A DNA stretch of 64,000 bases from Microbulbifer sp. TB1203 (GCF_030997045.1 NZ_CP116899.1:992001-1056000), one strand, 5' to 3'; counted from the first letter of the stretch, positions 27,108-35,386 are shown. Numbers and translations are program-made. Notes: generated from the sequence alone by a model not told the origin.

Positions 27108-27180
27108 GTAGGATGGGCAAAGCGTAGCGTGCCCATCAAGGCCCGGTAGATGGGCACGCTACGCTTTGCCCATCCTACAA
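27108..27180. repeat. Perfect hairpin repeat GTAGGATGGGCAAAGCG
   Basis: Two inverted arms, each containing GTAGGATGGGCAAAGCGTAG and GCGTGCCCATC, form a 73-bp palindrome downstream of the regulator gene. Related palindromes are at 52382-52464 and 56534-56613; the preceding GGCAGGGCAATTTT is shared, inverted, with the 52382 copy. A diverged dispersed repeat (GTTCCGGCGCATGCCGGAAC) follows at 27226-27290. Confidence 0.8.
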
Positions 27181-27315
27181 TGAGAAGCTGCTTACCTTGG
27201 CGCCATTCGGGGCGAACCTTGCTTTCGTCGTTCCGGCGCATGCCGGAACCCAGGGGGCCACCGGTATGACGAGCCAATGAGAGCTTGATGTTAAGAACGA
27301 AGTTTCTGCAAATGA

Positions 27316-27633
27316 TCAACGATCGATTCTGCCCAGCAGCATATCCTTGAACATCACAAAATCCCCCCACAGGCTGTAGAAAGGATTTTTGAAAGTGGCC
27401 GGCCGGTTGTGCTCAAAAAAGAAATGCCCCACCCAGGCAAACCCGTAGCCGGCGAAAGGCACCGCAACGAGGTACCACAAATTGCCGCTGAACAGTGCAA
27501 CCGCCAGCAGCAGGATCACCAGGCCGGTACCGACAAAATGCAGGCGGCGACAGGTGAGGTTGCGGTGCTCCTCCAGGTAAAAGGGATAGAAGTCGCAGAA
27601 GGATTCAAATTTTCTCGGTTGTGCGGTAGCCAT
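27316..27633 (-). CDS. DUF962/Mpo1-like membrane protein
   Basis: A 105-residue protein from the ATG at 27633. It has two hydrophobic segments (LVILLLAVALFSG and WYLVAVPFAGYGFAWVGHFFF) and the family-defining residues FYPFYLEEHRNLTCRRLHFVGT and FFEHNRPATFKNPFYSLWGDFVMF. The conserved histidines match Mpo1, the yeast Fe-dependent dioxygenase of 2-hydroxy fatty acids; the bacterial members are uncharacterised, so enzymatic role here is inference. It diverges from the CoA-transferase gene. Confidence 0.85.
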   Translation of the reverse strand: MATAQPRKFESFCDFYPFYLEEHRNLTCRRLHFVGTGLVILLLAVALFSGNLWYLVAVPFAGYGFAWVGHFFFEHNRPATFKNPFYSLWGDFVMFKDMLLGRIDR

Positions 27634-27794
27634 GGCTGTGCTCCCGGTTCTTATAATAATCCGGGCCAGTCTATCGGTATCCCTGGCTCCATCCAAGCCG
27701 GGCGAAAATGCGCCGAATTTGATAGGCTGCGCAGATTCCCTCTTCCGCCAGTTAGTGGAAGAAGGCAGGGGAGAGGGCAAATAATGAGGAAGTT

Positions 27795-29018
27795 ATGGCA
27801 GGTCCACTCGCACATCTGAAGGTTCTAGATCTCAGCCGCATTCTGGCGGGCCCCTGGGCCAGCCAGGTATTCGCCGATTTTGGTGCCGAGGTCATCAAGA
27901 TCGAGCGCCCCGGCCGCGGGGACGATACCCGCCACTGGGGGCCTCCCTACCTCAAAGATGCACAGGGCGCAGACACCTCGGAGGCGGCCTATTACCTGAG
28001 TGCCAACCGCGGCAAAAAGTCCGTGACTGTTGATATCACCCGGGAAGAAGGCCAAGCGCTGATCAAACAGCTGGCGGAGCGCTGTGACATCCTGTTGGAA
28101 AACTACAAAGTTGGCGGGCTGAAAAAATACGGGTTGGATTACGAGTCCATCAGGCCCGTTAACCCCGGGATTATCTACTGCTCCATCACCGGTTTCGGCC
28201 AGACGGGGCCCTACAGAAACCGCGCCGGCTACGACGCCATGATTCAGGGTATGGGCGGCCTGATGAGCATCACCGGAGTGCCCGAGGGAGAGCCCGGCGC
28301 CGGCCCGCAAAAAGTGGGAGTGGCGGTGGCGGACCTGATGACCGGAATGTACGCGGTCTCCGCGGTTCTCGCCGCGGTAATTCACCGCCAGCAGACCGGT
28401 GCCGGCCAGTATATCGACCTGGCGCTGCTGGATACCCAGGTGGCCTGGCTCGCCAACCAGGGGCAGAACTATCTCACCTCCGGCAAAAGCCCGGAGCGCC
28501 AGGGCACCGGTCACCCCAATATCGTGCCCTATCAGGCGGTACCGGCGAAAGACGGCTATTTTATGCTTGCGGTGGGCAACGACGACCAGTTCAAGCGATT
28601 CTGCCATATTGCCGGCCTCGACGAATTGGCGGAACAGCCCGCCTACGCCACCAATGCCGCGCGGGTCCTGGCCCGGGAACAGCTGGTCCCACTGATCGAA
28701 GAGGCCACCCGCCGGCAGAAGGCCGTTTGGTGGCTGGAAAAGCTCAGCGACGCCCACGTGCCCTGCGGCCCCATCAATGACCTGGACCAGGTCTTTGCCG
28801 ACCCCCAGGTACAGGCCAGGGGAATGGTGCTCGAGCAGCCGCATCCGCAGGCGGGCGCGGTGAAAACTGTGCGCAACCCGGTGATATTTTCCGAGACCGA
28901 ACTCGAATACGAACAGGCACCGCCGGTTCTGGGGGAGCATACGGAGGAAGTATTGCGGGAGTGGTTGGGGAGAAGCGAAGACGAGATCGCAGAGCTCAAG
29001 CGGGAAAATATTGTCTGA
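27795..29018 (+). CDS. Class III CoA-transferase (CaiB/BaiF family)
   Basis: Transfers CoA between carboxylic acids; 407 residues. Family hallmarks are KVLDLSRILAGPWASQVFADFGAEVIKIERPGRGDDTR, LSANRGKKSVTVD, CSITGFGQTGPY and VGVAVADLMTGMYA with the catalytic aspartate. Overall it resembles succinyl-CoA:glutarate CoA-transferase, which would supply substrate for the glutaryl-CoA dehydrogenase at 13038, but the two genes are not adjacent and the acceptor acid cannot be read from sequence. Confidence 0.85.
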   Translation: MAGPLAHLKVLDLSRILAGPWASQVFADFGAEVIKIERPGRGDDTRHWGPPYLKDAQGADTSEAAYYLSANRGKKSVTVDITREEGQALIKQLAERCDILLENYKVGGLKKYGLDYESIRPVNPGIIYCSITGFGQTGPYRNRAGYDAMIQGMGGLMSITGVPEGEPGAGPQKVGVAVADLMTGMYAVSAVLAAVIHRQQTGAGQYIDLALLDTQVAWLANQGQNYLTSGKSPERQGTGHPNIVPYQAVPAKDGYFMLAVGNDDQFKRFCHIAGLDELAEQPAYATNAARVLAREQLVPLIEEATRRQKAVWWLEKLSDAHVPCGPINDLDQVFADPQVQARGMVLEQPHPQAGAVKTVRNPVIFSETELEYEQAPPVLGEHTEEVLREWLGRSEDEIAELKRENIV

Positions 29019-29059
29019 ATATCGTTATCAACCCGGCGAGTTTTGCGGCCGGGCTAACT

Positions 29060-29240
29060 ACTCACCCCGACAGTCCCCTCTCCCCCTTTGGGGGACAAAT
29101 CCGCCGGGAGCGGATTTAGGCAGCTTTAGCTGGCCGAAGGCCGAGCGCCATGGATGGCGCGAGTCACTGGGTTAGGGAGAGGGGGAGCCGGTCAGCGCCC
29201 CCTCCCCCGCAAGCGGGAGAGGGGAGGGTAGTTACCGGCC
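29060..29240. repeat. Inverted CCCTCTCCC repeat region
   Basis: Between the CoA-transferase and the VOC gene, CCCCTCTCCCCC/GGGAGAGGGGGAG and CCCCCTCCCCCGC/GCGGGAGAGGGG units form nested inverted repeats. They enclose a TCCGCCGGGAGCGGA hairpin and a GAGCGCCATGGATGGCGC palindrome. The latter has a relative in the loop of the hairpin repeat at 16060. No coding potential is apparent. Confidence 0.6.
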
Positions 29241-29270
29241 GGGTTAATGAAGCGGAGAGGGAGCCCGAAA

Positions 29271-29642
29271 ATGAATATAGACCACATCAATATCAGCGCG
29301 CCGAAGGATTTGCTGCGCGAGATCAAGTATTTCTACTGTACGGTGCTCAATCTGCAGGAAGGCTACCGGCCCAGCTTTTCCCGTCCAGGCTTCTGGCTGT
29401 ATTCGGGCGACCGGCCACTGGTGCATTTGACGGAAAGTAAAATGCATTACGGGGGCGAATGGCGGGGATACCTGGACCATGTGGCGTTTCAGACCGAAGA
29501 CCTGGCTGCGGTAGTGGAGGGGCTGGAGCTTCTGGGTGTTTCCTACAGGAAAACCCACGTGCCGGACACCGGCGTGACGCAGCTTTTCTTCGAGGACCCG
29601 GCGGGTACAGGGCTCGAAGTCAATTGTATTGACAGGAGCTGA
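29271..29642 (+). CDS. VOC superfamily (glyoxalase-fold) protein
   Basis: A 123-residue single VOC module pair starting MNIDHINISA. The metal-site pattern is visible: His near the start (DHINI), glutamate/histidine in YLDHVAFQTEDLAAVVEGL, and the terminal glutamate in TGLEVN. This is the fold of glyoxalase I, extradiol dioxygenases and fosfomycin-resistance proteins; no subgroup can be assigned. The ATG at 29271 is chosen over an upstream in-frame ATG at 29247. It is followed closely by the MreB-like gene. Confidence 0.8.
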   Translation: MNIDHINISAPKDLLREIKYFYCTVLNLQEGYRPSFSRPGFWLYSGDRPLVHLTESKMHYGGEWRGYLDHVAFQTEDLAAVVEGLELLGVSYRKTHVPDTGVTQLFFEDPAGTGLEVNCIDRS

Positions 29643-29671
29643 GCGTCGGCCGGCTGAACAGGAAATGTCAG

Positions 29672-30268
29672 GTGCTTAAAAATCTCGTTAACAAAAAATC
29701 GGGAACCATCCTGTACGTGCAGATATGGGAAAAGCGCATCCGGGTCACGGATATCGGCAGCGGCAGGATTTACGACCAGGTTCCTCAGCTGGCACTGGAG
29801 GAGAAAAAGGGACGGCGGACCGTCGCTGCCGTGGGCAGCCGCGCTTCGTCCGCATCCGGAAAGAATATTGAAGTGGTGAACCCCTTTTCCCACCCCCGCT
29901 CGCTTATCCGCGACTTCGCCGCCGGCGAACAGCTTTTTCAACATATCTTCAGAGAGCTCTCAGGAGACACACTGATTCCAGCTTCGCCCACTGTGGTATT
30001 ACAGCCCATGGAAAAGACCGAGGGGGGGCTGACTGATGTAGAAATTCTCGCTTTCCAGGAAATGGCGCTGGGGGCCGGGGCGCGGGAAGCCGTGGTCTAT
30101 CAGGGAGAGGAACTCACCCGGCATACTTTTGACTACCAGAAGGTAAAAGAGAAGAGTGTGTCCGGCAAGAGAGCCGCAGGTGAAAAGAGCGGCCAGTTTA
30201 TACAGTGGTTCTTTCTGCTGTTGTGGCTGGTGCTGATTGCGGCCATGACGTTGTTTGGTGAGCGGTAG
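29672..30268 (+). CDS. Truncated MreB-like protein with C-terminal membrane helix
   Basis: A 198-residue protein resembling the first part of MreB. Segment 107-142 (TVVLQPMEKTEGGLTDVEILAFQEMALGAGAREAVVY in pieces) matches the MreB block that ends in ESALGAGAREV. Residues 68-95 (VVNPFSHPRSLIRDFAAGEQLFQHIF) match its GVIADFxVTExML region. The phosphate-1 DxG motif near the N-terminus is replaced by LYVQIWEKRIRV, and everything after actin subdomain I is missing. A single helix at about 179-196 (WFFLLLWLVLIAAMTLF) follows. It cannot bind ATP like MreB; a membrane-bound regulatory partner of the MreB cytoskeleton is a guess. The start is GTG 29672 with AGGAAA upstream. Confidence 0.65.
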   Translation: MLKNLVNKKSGTILYVQIWEKRIRVTDIGSGRIYDQVPQLALEEKKGRRTVAAVGSRASSASGKNIEVVNPFSHPRSLIRDFAAGEQLFQHIFRELSGDTLIPASPTVVLQPMEKTEGGLTDVEILAFQEMALGAGAREAVVYQGEELTRHTFDYQKVKEKSVSGKRAAGEKSGQFIQWFFLLLWLVLIAAMTLFGER

Positions 30269-30492
30269 GGGCCCGCTTTATACCTTTGTGTAATTGACAG
30301 GGCAGGTTACACGGGGTAATTCTTGTTTCCCGGCCGAAATCATAAACGCAGGCCTGCGTCTGGCGGATACTCTGGTCGACAGGGTGAAGTTTTCCCGGCA
30401 CTTCAGGCCCGAGCGGGGCCCGGACACCGATGACTTCGCCTGATCTTACCAACCACAAGTTTTACTAATCATAAGCAAAGGCAATAGCAGCG

Positions 30493-31224
30493 ATGAAACC
30501 CTCGATTTTTGTGCTCACTTTCTTGATGCTGTATGTAACCGGTTACGCCACCGCCGCAGCCCCGATTTCCACCCAGCCGGTACCGCGTACCAAACAGTTC
30601 CCCTGGATGAGCCTGTCCACCTGGTACCAGAAGCACGCTGACGACGTCAGGGTCGCCGAACAGGGCCGTGCCCGGGTGATATTTCTGGGAGACTCCATCA
30701 CCGATATGTGGGACCACGCCCAGAATGTCTGGGATCGGGAGTTCGCACCCTTTCAAGCCGCCAATTTTGGTATCGGCGGCGATCTCACGCAAAACCTGTT
30801 GTGGCGCCTGGACCACGGGGCTATCGAGAAACTCAATCCTGATGTTGTGGTTATTCTGATCGGCGTGAACAACTTCCTGCACAACGACGCCAGTCCCCGG
30901 GATACCTTTGCCGGAGTACAAGCCGTGGTTGACCGGGCTCTGCAAGGTTACCCCAGCGCCCATATTGTTCTGCACGGTATCTTCCCCTACGGGGAAAAGG
31001 CGGGCACCCCTGAGCGCGAGCGGGTAGAAGCCACCAACAAATTGATTAAAACCCTGGCAGACAATTCGCGTGTTGATTATTACGATTTCGGCCCGGTTTT
31101 TTTGCAAGACGACGGCCGAATCAGCAAAACCATTATGGCCGACTACCTGCACCCCACCGAGCGCGGTTACGAACTCTGGGCCGAACAGTTGAGCCCGGTA
31201 CTGTCCCGCCTTTTGAAAAAGTAA
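30493..31224 (+). CDS. Secreted SGNH/GDSL hydrolase (PAF-acetylhydrolase-like)
   Basis: A 243-residue esterase with an N-terminal signal peptide ending in TGYATAAA. SGNH blocks are block I FLGDSIT with nucleophile Ser68, block II glycine in NFGIGGDLTQNLLWRL, block III asparagine in GVNNF, and block V Asp217/His220 in DYLHPTERG. The arrangement matches the platelet-activating-factor acetylhydrolase beta/gamma-like subfamily, whose bacterial members often remove acetyl groups from glycans. The next gene, 10 bp downstream, is another SGNH esterase, so they likely act together outside the cytoplasm. Confidence 0.88.
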   Translation: MKPSIFVLTFLMLYVTGYATAAAPISTQPVPRTKQFPWMSLSTWYQKHADDVRVAEQGRARVIFLGDSITDMWDHAQNVWDREFAPFQAANFGIGGDLTQNLLWRLDHGAIEKLNPDVVVILIGVNNFLHNDASPRDTFAGVQAVVDRALQGYPSAHIVLHGIFPYGEKAGTPERERVEATNKLIKTLADNSRVDYYDFGPVFLQDDGRISKTIMADYLHPTERGYELWAEQLSPVLSRLLKK

Positions 31225-31234
31225 GGAACCCGAT

Positions 31235-32332
31235 GTGAAAGCGATACCCGTATACCTGTTATGGGCTCTGGCCTCGCTGTCCGAGTGTGCCGGGGCCTCC
31301 GCCGATACTTCGATAAAAACCGTCGACGCCACCAGCGACAAAATCCGCTGGAGCGGCCGCTTTGCGGCACTGGAAGATGGCAGCGCGCGTTTCGGCTACC
31401 CGAGCGTCAGCGCCAACCTCGCTATTTCGGGGGGAGATCTCAGCGTTACCGCCTCCAGCAGTAAAGACGGCAGCTACATGGCTGTAATGGTGGACGACAG
31501 ACCACCGCGCCGCTTCACATTGACCCGGACGCCGAAGCAATATTCCCTGGTGGAAAGCGATGGTAAGCCCCACACAGTGCGGCTCAGTCACCCGTCGGAA
31601 GCCTGGCGTGGTATCGTCACGGTAGAAAAATTCACCCTTGCCCAGGGGGAATTTCTCTCCCCGCCAGCGGCGCCGGAACGCAAACTCCTTGTAATCGGCG
31701 ACTCGGTCACCTGTGGTGAGGGTGTTTACCAGCCAGTCGATTACCAGTGCGGCACCAACCCGCGCCAGCCCGATTCCGATCACTCCTACGGTATGCTGCT
31801 CGGCAGAGCTATGGGCGCAGAGACCCAGTTGGTGTGCTACGGCGGCCGCGGGTTGATCCGCAGTTGGAATGGCAATACCGGCGAGTTGCAAGCGCCCCAG
31901 TTTTTTGAACTGGATATACCCATTAATAACGGGCCGGCTGCAGATCTATCCGCTTTTGTGCCGGACGTTATCCTGATTTCTCTCGGCACCAACGACTTTA
32001 ACCTGGATATAGGCCCGCTGCCGGAAAGGAGCGAATTCGTATCGACCTACGTGGAATTTGTCGAACGTTTGCTATCGCTCTATCCCGGCGCTGAGATTGC
32101 ACTTACCGAGGGCGCCATCGTCAATGACGCAGCCGACCCGGCCAGGCCGCAACGGAGCGTCCTGCGCGACTATATCGCCGATACGGTTAAGCGCACAGCG
32201 GACGCCCGCGTCCATCAGGTTCTCTCCCAACATCACTCCGGGGACACCTGCGATGCGCATCCGACTGGGCAACAGCACGAAGCGATGGCAGGTGAACTAC
32301 TGCCTGCTATCGCCCCGCTGTTAACTCGATAA
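31235..32332 (+). CDS. Secreted SGNH esterase, carbohydrate-esterase-2-like
   Basis: A 365-residue protein with a signal peptide (LLWALASLSECAGASA), an N-terminal beta-sandwich of about 120 residues (RWSGRFAALEDGSARFGYPSVSANLAI), and a C-terminal SGNH domain: nucleophile Ser157 in VIGDSVTCGEG, SLGTNDFN, and Asp340/His342 in CDAHPTGQQ. Jelly-roll plus SGNH is the layout of family CE2 acetylxylan/acetylglucomannan esterases. The GTG at 31235 has AAGGAA 8 nt upstream. Tandem with the preceding esterase, suggesting joint deacetylation of plant or algal polysaccharide. Confidence 0.82.
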   Translation: MKAIPVYLLWALASLSECAGASADTSIKTVDATSDKIRWSGRFAALEDGSARFGYPSVSANLAISGGDLSVTASSSKDGSYMAVMVDDRPPRRFTLTRTPKQYSLVESDGKPHTVRLSHPSEAWRGIVTVEKFTLAQGEFLSPPAAPERKLLVIGDSVTCGEGVYQPVDYQCGTNPRQPDSDHSYGMLLGRAMGAETQLVCYGGRGLIRSWNGNTGELQAPQFFELDIPINNGPAADLSAFVPDVILISLGTNDFNLDIGPLPERSEFVSTYVEFVERLLSLYPGAEIALTEGAIVNDAADPARPQRSVLRDYIADTVKRTADARVHQVLSQHHSGDTCDAHPTGQQHEAMAGELLPAIAPLLTR

Positions 32333-32383
32333 TGATTTACCTCCGAGTTGGCATTGATTCTAAGTCTGAACTACTACAGTTTA

Positions 32384-34342
32384 TCAGTCTCCCTCGGGGG
32401 TAACCGATACCGCTTCAGACCCGGTCTCGGTCGCAGGACACCGCCGCATCCCCACATGCCGTGATTCGTGGTAGCTTTGCATTACTGAATGCCCCTTCGG
32501 AATGCCTCCGTCGAGCAGCTTCGAAAGCTCGCTGAGCGGCTTGGATTCTCCGATTGGAGCCCGCATTATCGCGTTGTCGATTTCAAACGCTTCGACCAAC
32601 TCATCGAGCCGCGGCGCCAGCGCCTGAGCCGACGCAAGACGCGCACGCGCAAGCCCACGCAGTACTCTGCGCGACGCCCAAGGCCGGCCACCGAACCAGG
32701 CACCATCTCTGAGCACCAGGCCCGAAGTGTAGATTTGCGACAAGAGGTGCAAGATTTCACCGGCTTCGCCGCCTTTTGCCCGCGCCTCACGCGCCGCCAA
32801 CTCCAGAGACTCTGCCACGAGCCGTTCGGCGTGAATCCTCCCGAGCCGCATCAACTCGTCCGTGTTCTCTTTCCAGACCTCCGTCAGGGGGCGACGCCGC
32901 TGCGCCAAAAACATGCGAATGCGCAGGCTCCGTCTCACCGCAAGCTCCCGACGGCAAAGCCAGGACAACAGACGTGACCGGGCGCCTGGGCGGGCGCGCG
33001 CTGGAGGTTTGTAGTCGATTCCGCGCACGAGGTCGCTTCCCACCTTCAAAAGCAACACGTCGCTCTCGCCTTCCGCGGTAAAGATCGCGTGGTTGCCAAT
33101 GAGGTTTTCGAGTATTCGGTTTGCCCCGAACATTCCGTGCGAACCGGTTCGCTGTCGGCATATTCCGATGACTTCGAAAGTCGATAATGAAACGAAGGCC
33201 TTCAGGATCGAAGCCTCTCGGGCCATGAATTGCTCGCGCTCTTCCGAAGGCTTCGGGGAACACCCATTGACGATCGAGTTGTAGCGCAAGCGTAGCGCGT
33301 ACATCGTGGCCACCGCGTCGACCAGGGGAAGGTAAAAATTGCTGCAGTCCCGGGCGGAGACGCCAGGTGAACCAGGAGAAAAAACCCGCTTTTCGCGCGC
33401 ACCGTTTACCGCAAGGAAAACCACGGCTTGAGCGCCAGTGATACACGTCAGGCTACCACTCAAGCGCGCGAAGGAAAGTCGGTCGATCGAGCGCAAAAGG
33501 CGTCTGCGCCGGCTCGGTTCGGCGCATCGAAACTCTCCTTCGTCCGTGAGTTCGATCTCTGAATCGACAAGCAAGTAGTCTTTCGGGATGCGCACATCGC
33601 GTAACCAGGTGCACGAGTTATCCAGGTTGACCGTAGGCTCCACTCCAATCCATCGTGCTTCGACTCCCGGAGAATCGAGTGGTACCAAAAATGGAAAGAC
33701 TCCTTCGTCTTCACCCTTCGTTACAAGCCGCGCAAACAGGACGGCTACCTTTCGTTCCCGCTGAAACCAGCTATTGGGCATCCACTTCAAGCTACCCGCC
33801 GTTGGCGTGTTGAGGACAAATTCCCTGGTCTGCGGCTCGTATCGGGCCTCGGTTTCGATTGCGATCGCATTGGTGCCCGTCGACAACTCTCCGAGCACGA
33901 AACACCCCACAGTCCGGCCCTTCAACATCCCCTCCGCCACCGCCTTCACCGCGGGGGAGCGGTCCGCGGTCTCCAGAATCGTGCGAAGCGCAAGCAGATA
34001 GTGGATATTCGCAACCGCCCAGGCCGCGCCGTCGAGAATCGAAAGCAGGCCGGTGACGCACACCAGACGACGTGGGTCCCGCACGATTTCGTCAGGGCCG
34101 ATTTCGAGCTCTTCATTGATGCGCTCGCGAATGATGTCGAACCATCTGTAGGTGCGTTCAAAACGCGCCTCGGGGCCGAGCGATTCGTCCTGCGCAAACA
34201 AAGGCTCCCTGAGTAACGCCTTGGTCCACGCCTCGGTGTACGCCAACTCGGGCTGCCGGTCCTTGTTCAGGAGGATTCGAGCCAAGTCGGCGCCGAGATC
34301 GGATGCGTCGGCACTCGCTTGGACTTTCGCATCGCTTTTCAT
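32384..34342 (-). CDS. Acyl-CoA oxidase/dehydrogenase-like flavoprotein
   Basis: About 652 residues from ATG 34342. Distant acyl-CoA oxidase features are visible: GCFVLGELSTGTNAIAIETEARYEP (the FAD/substrate loop), PTAGSLKWMPNSWF, ICRQRTGSHGMFGANRILENLIGN, and AEGESDVLLLKVGSDLV where oxidases carry their catalytic glutamate (YEGDN). The C-terminal 230 residues are arginine-rich and helical, like the ACOX C-terminal domain. No acyl-carrier or thioesterase gene is adjacent. It borders the integron/intron island, has a weak ribosome site, and its family is unlike the rest of the window, suggesting transfer. A dehydrogenase rather than oxidase reaction cannot be excluded. Confidence 0.65.
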   Translation of the reverse strand: MKSDAKVQASADASDLGADLARILLNKDRQPELAYTEAWTKALLREPLFAQDESLGPEARFERTYRWFDIIRERINEELEIGPDEIVRDPRRLVCVTGLLSILDGAAWAVANIHYLLALRTILETADRSPAVKAVAEGMLKGRTVGCFVLGELSTGTNAIAIETEARYEPQTREFVLNTPTAGSLKWMPNSWFQRERKVAVLFARLVTKGEDEGVFPFLVPLDSPGVEARWIGVEPTVNLDNSCTWLRDVRIPKDYLLVDSEIELTDEGEFRCAEPSRRRRLLRSIDRLSFARLSGSLTCITGAQAVVFLAVNGAREKRVFSPGSPGVSARDCSNFYLPLVDAVATMYALRLRYNSIVNGCSPKPSEEREQFMAREASILKAFVSLSTFEVIGICRQRTGSHGMFGANRILENLIGNHAIFTAEGESDVLLLKVGSDLVRGIDYKPPARARPGARSRLLSWLCRRELAVRRSLRIRMFLAQRRRPLTEVWKENTDELMRLGRIHAERLVAESLELAAREARAKGGEAGEILHLLSQIYTSGLVLRDGAWFGGRPWASRRVLRGLARARLASAQALAPRLDELVEAFEIDNAIMRAPIGESKPLSELSKLLDGGIPKGHSVMQSYHESRHVGMRRCPATETGSEAVSVTPEGD

Positions 34343-34364
34343 CAGCAAAGGGTAATACTCGAGT

Positions 34365-34470
34365 TGTCCCGTGTTCCGGGGGCAGTATACCGATCCCCCC
34401 ATGAAGAATTACGTATACTGTCCCCGGAACTCCCCCGGAACTCCCGCTGTCCCCGGAACTCCCGAAAATT
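34365..34470. repeat. Cluster of CCCCGGAACTCCC units
   Basis: The 105-bp stretch holds three close GGAACTCCC units (two preceded by CTGTCCCC or ATACTGTCCCC) and an inverted GTTCCGGGGGCAGTATACC arm at its left end. The pair GTATACTGTCCCC/GGGGGCAGTATAC can form a hairpin. It lies between the acyl-CoA-oxidase-like gene start and the AT-rich genes, at the apparent edge of the foreign segment. Confidence 0.55.
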
Positions 34471-34526
34471 TGTGTACTCGATAGTTGCTCAATTTTTCTA
34501 TAGTCTCAAAGTCTTGCTCAGCGGGA

Positions 34527-35117
34527 TTAAAAAGCGAAGCTTTCTTTGATTTGCTGCAGCAACTTGTTATAACCAATTACGCAGAGATTAATTAAAATCA
34601 TGAACTTGCCTATTATTAACAATACAAACCCAATTAAAATGAAGGTGGATTGAAATAAAATACTGTGATTGGAGTGTAGGCTTAAGTTTAGTATTTCAAC
34701 ACTGTCGATCGTCTTAAAGCCTATAATCTCAAGCTTATAAGACCCATTTTCATTTATGGAGAAACCCTTTAGAATTTGCTCCTTGCAATATACGAATATA
34801 TTACAATGGATTGAACGAAGGTCACCTGCTTCTAAGTTTTTTAATGTTTCGCCATTGATACCTTGAATATTTACAGCGGTTGAAATTATCCGAGCTCTTC
34901 TACTATCGCTTTTGATCGAAGCAACTAGGTAATAGCTGTTCTTATCCCTTTCTAAATTAGTTTCTAAGCTGTATCTGCCATCATTCATCTTAAAATTTGA
35001 TACAAAATTATCATTAACCTGACTTGAAATTCCAAGTGTTATTGACAGGCAAATAACAAAAAGTCCGGTTAAGAATGCTCCAAATCCAAGAGCTAATTTG
35101 TCCTTAGCTGAAATAAT
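34527..35117 (-). CDS. AT-rich two-pass membrane protein with probable ATT start
   Basis: An unrecognised protein, markedly AT-rich. The open frame extends upstream of the first ATG (34988) to a TAA just before 35139 and encodes a convincing N-terminal helix (LALGFGAFLTGLFVICLSITLGI). No ATG, GTG or TTG exists in that extension. AAGGAG at 35130-35125 is followed after exactly 7 nt by ATT at 35117, so an ATT start (as in infC) giving 196 residues is the best reading; the alternative ATG 34988 gives 153 residues and loses the first helix. A polar middle domain is followed by a second hydrophobic region (LFQSTFILIGFVLLIIGKFMILINLCVIG). It lies 28 bp after a 48-residue membrane-protein gene. Confidence 0.55.
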   Translation of the reverse strand: MISAKDKLALGFGAFLTGLFVICLSITLGISSQVNDNFVSNFKMNDGRYSLETNLERDKNSYYLVASIKSDSRRARIISTAVNIQGINGETLKNLEAGDLRSIHCNIFVYCKEQILKGFSINENGSYKLEIIGFKTIDSVEILNLSLHSNHSILFQSTFILIGFVLLIIGKFMILINLCVIGYNKLLQQIKESFAF

Positions 35118-35145
35118 ATGCGGTCTCCTTGTCCTTTAGGTTTTA

Positions 35146-35292
35146 TTAAATTAAAACTTCAATACCTGCAAGAACTATCACCACACCCATAGCGATGAAG
35201 CACAACAGCGCGATAAGCATAGTAATGAACACCAACGGCTTTTCTAGCCGCTTGAACTGAAAGCCTAACAATATTGCCTCAATCAGCCCCAT
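35146..35292 (-). CDS. 48-residue membrane protein
   Basis: Small frame MGLIEAILLGFQFKRLEKPL then a long hydrophobic stretch (VFITMLIALLCFIAMGVVIVLAG), ending IEVLI. One long or two short membrane helices are likely. The ATG at 35292 lies 24 bp after the restored attC core, where the first gene of an integron cassette would be expected. GAGA-rich sequence precedes it, but the ribosome site is weak. No family recognised. It is directly upstream of the AT-rich membrane protein gene and probably shares its transcript. Confidence 0.55.
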   Translation of the reverse strand: MGLIEAILLGFQFKRLEKPLVFITMLIALLCFIAMGVVIVLAGIEVLI

Positions 35293-35353
35293 ACTCAATC
35301 TCTCAATGATTTAGTCGTGGTAGAACGCCCCGTCACCGGGACGCCCCCACACA

Positions 35354-35386
35354 GATCCGGACGTGCGGAATTACCGCATCCGGCTC
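35354..35386 (-). ncRNA. Domain V of the outer group II intron
   Basis: A 33-nt hairpin: GAGCCGGATGCGG at the 5' side and CCGCACGTCCGGATC at the 3' side, with the catalytic AGC triad at its base and the characteristic two-nucleotide bulge (AC/CG) before CGTCCGG. It lies 37 nt from the proposed intron 3' end, leaving room for domain VI. Confidence 0.85.
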
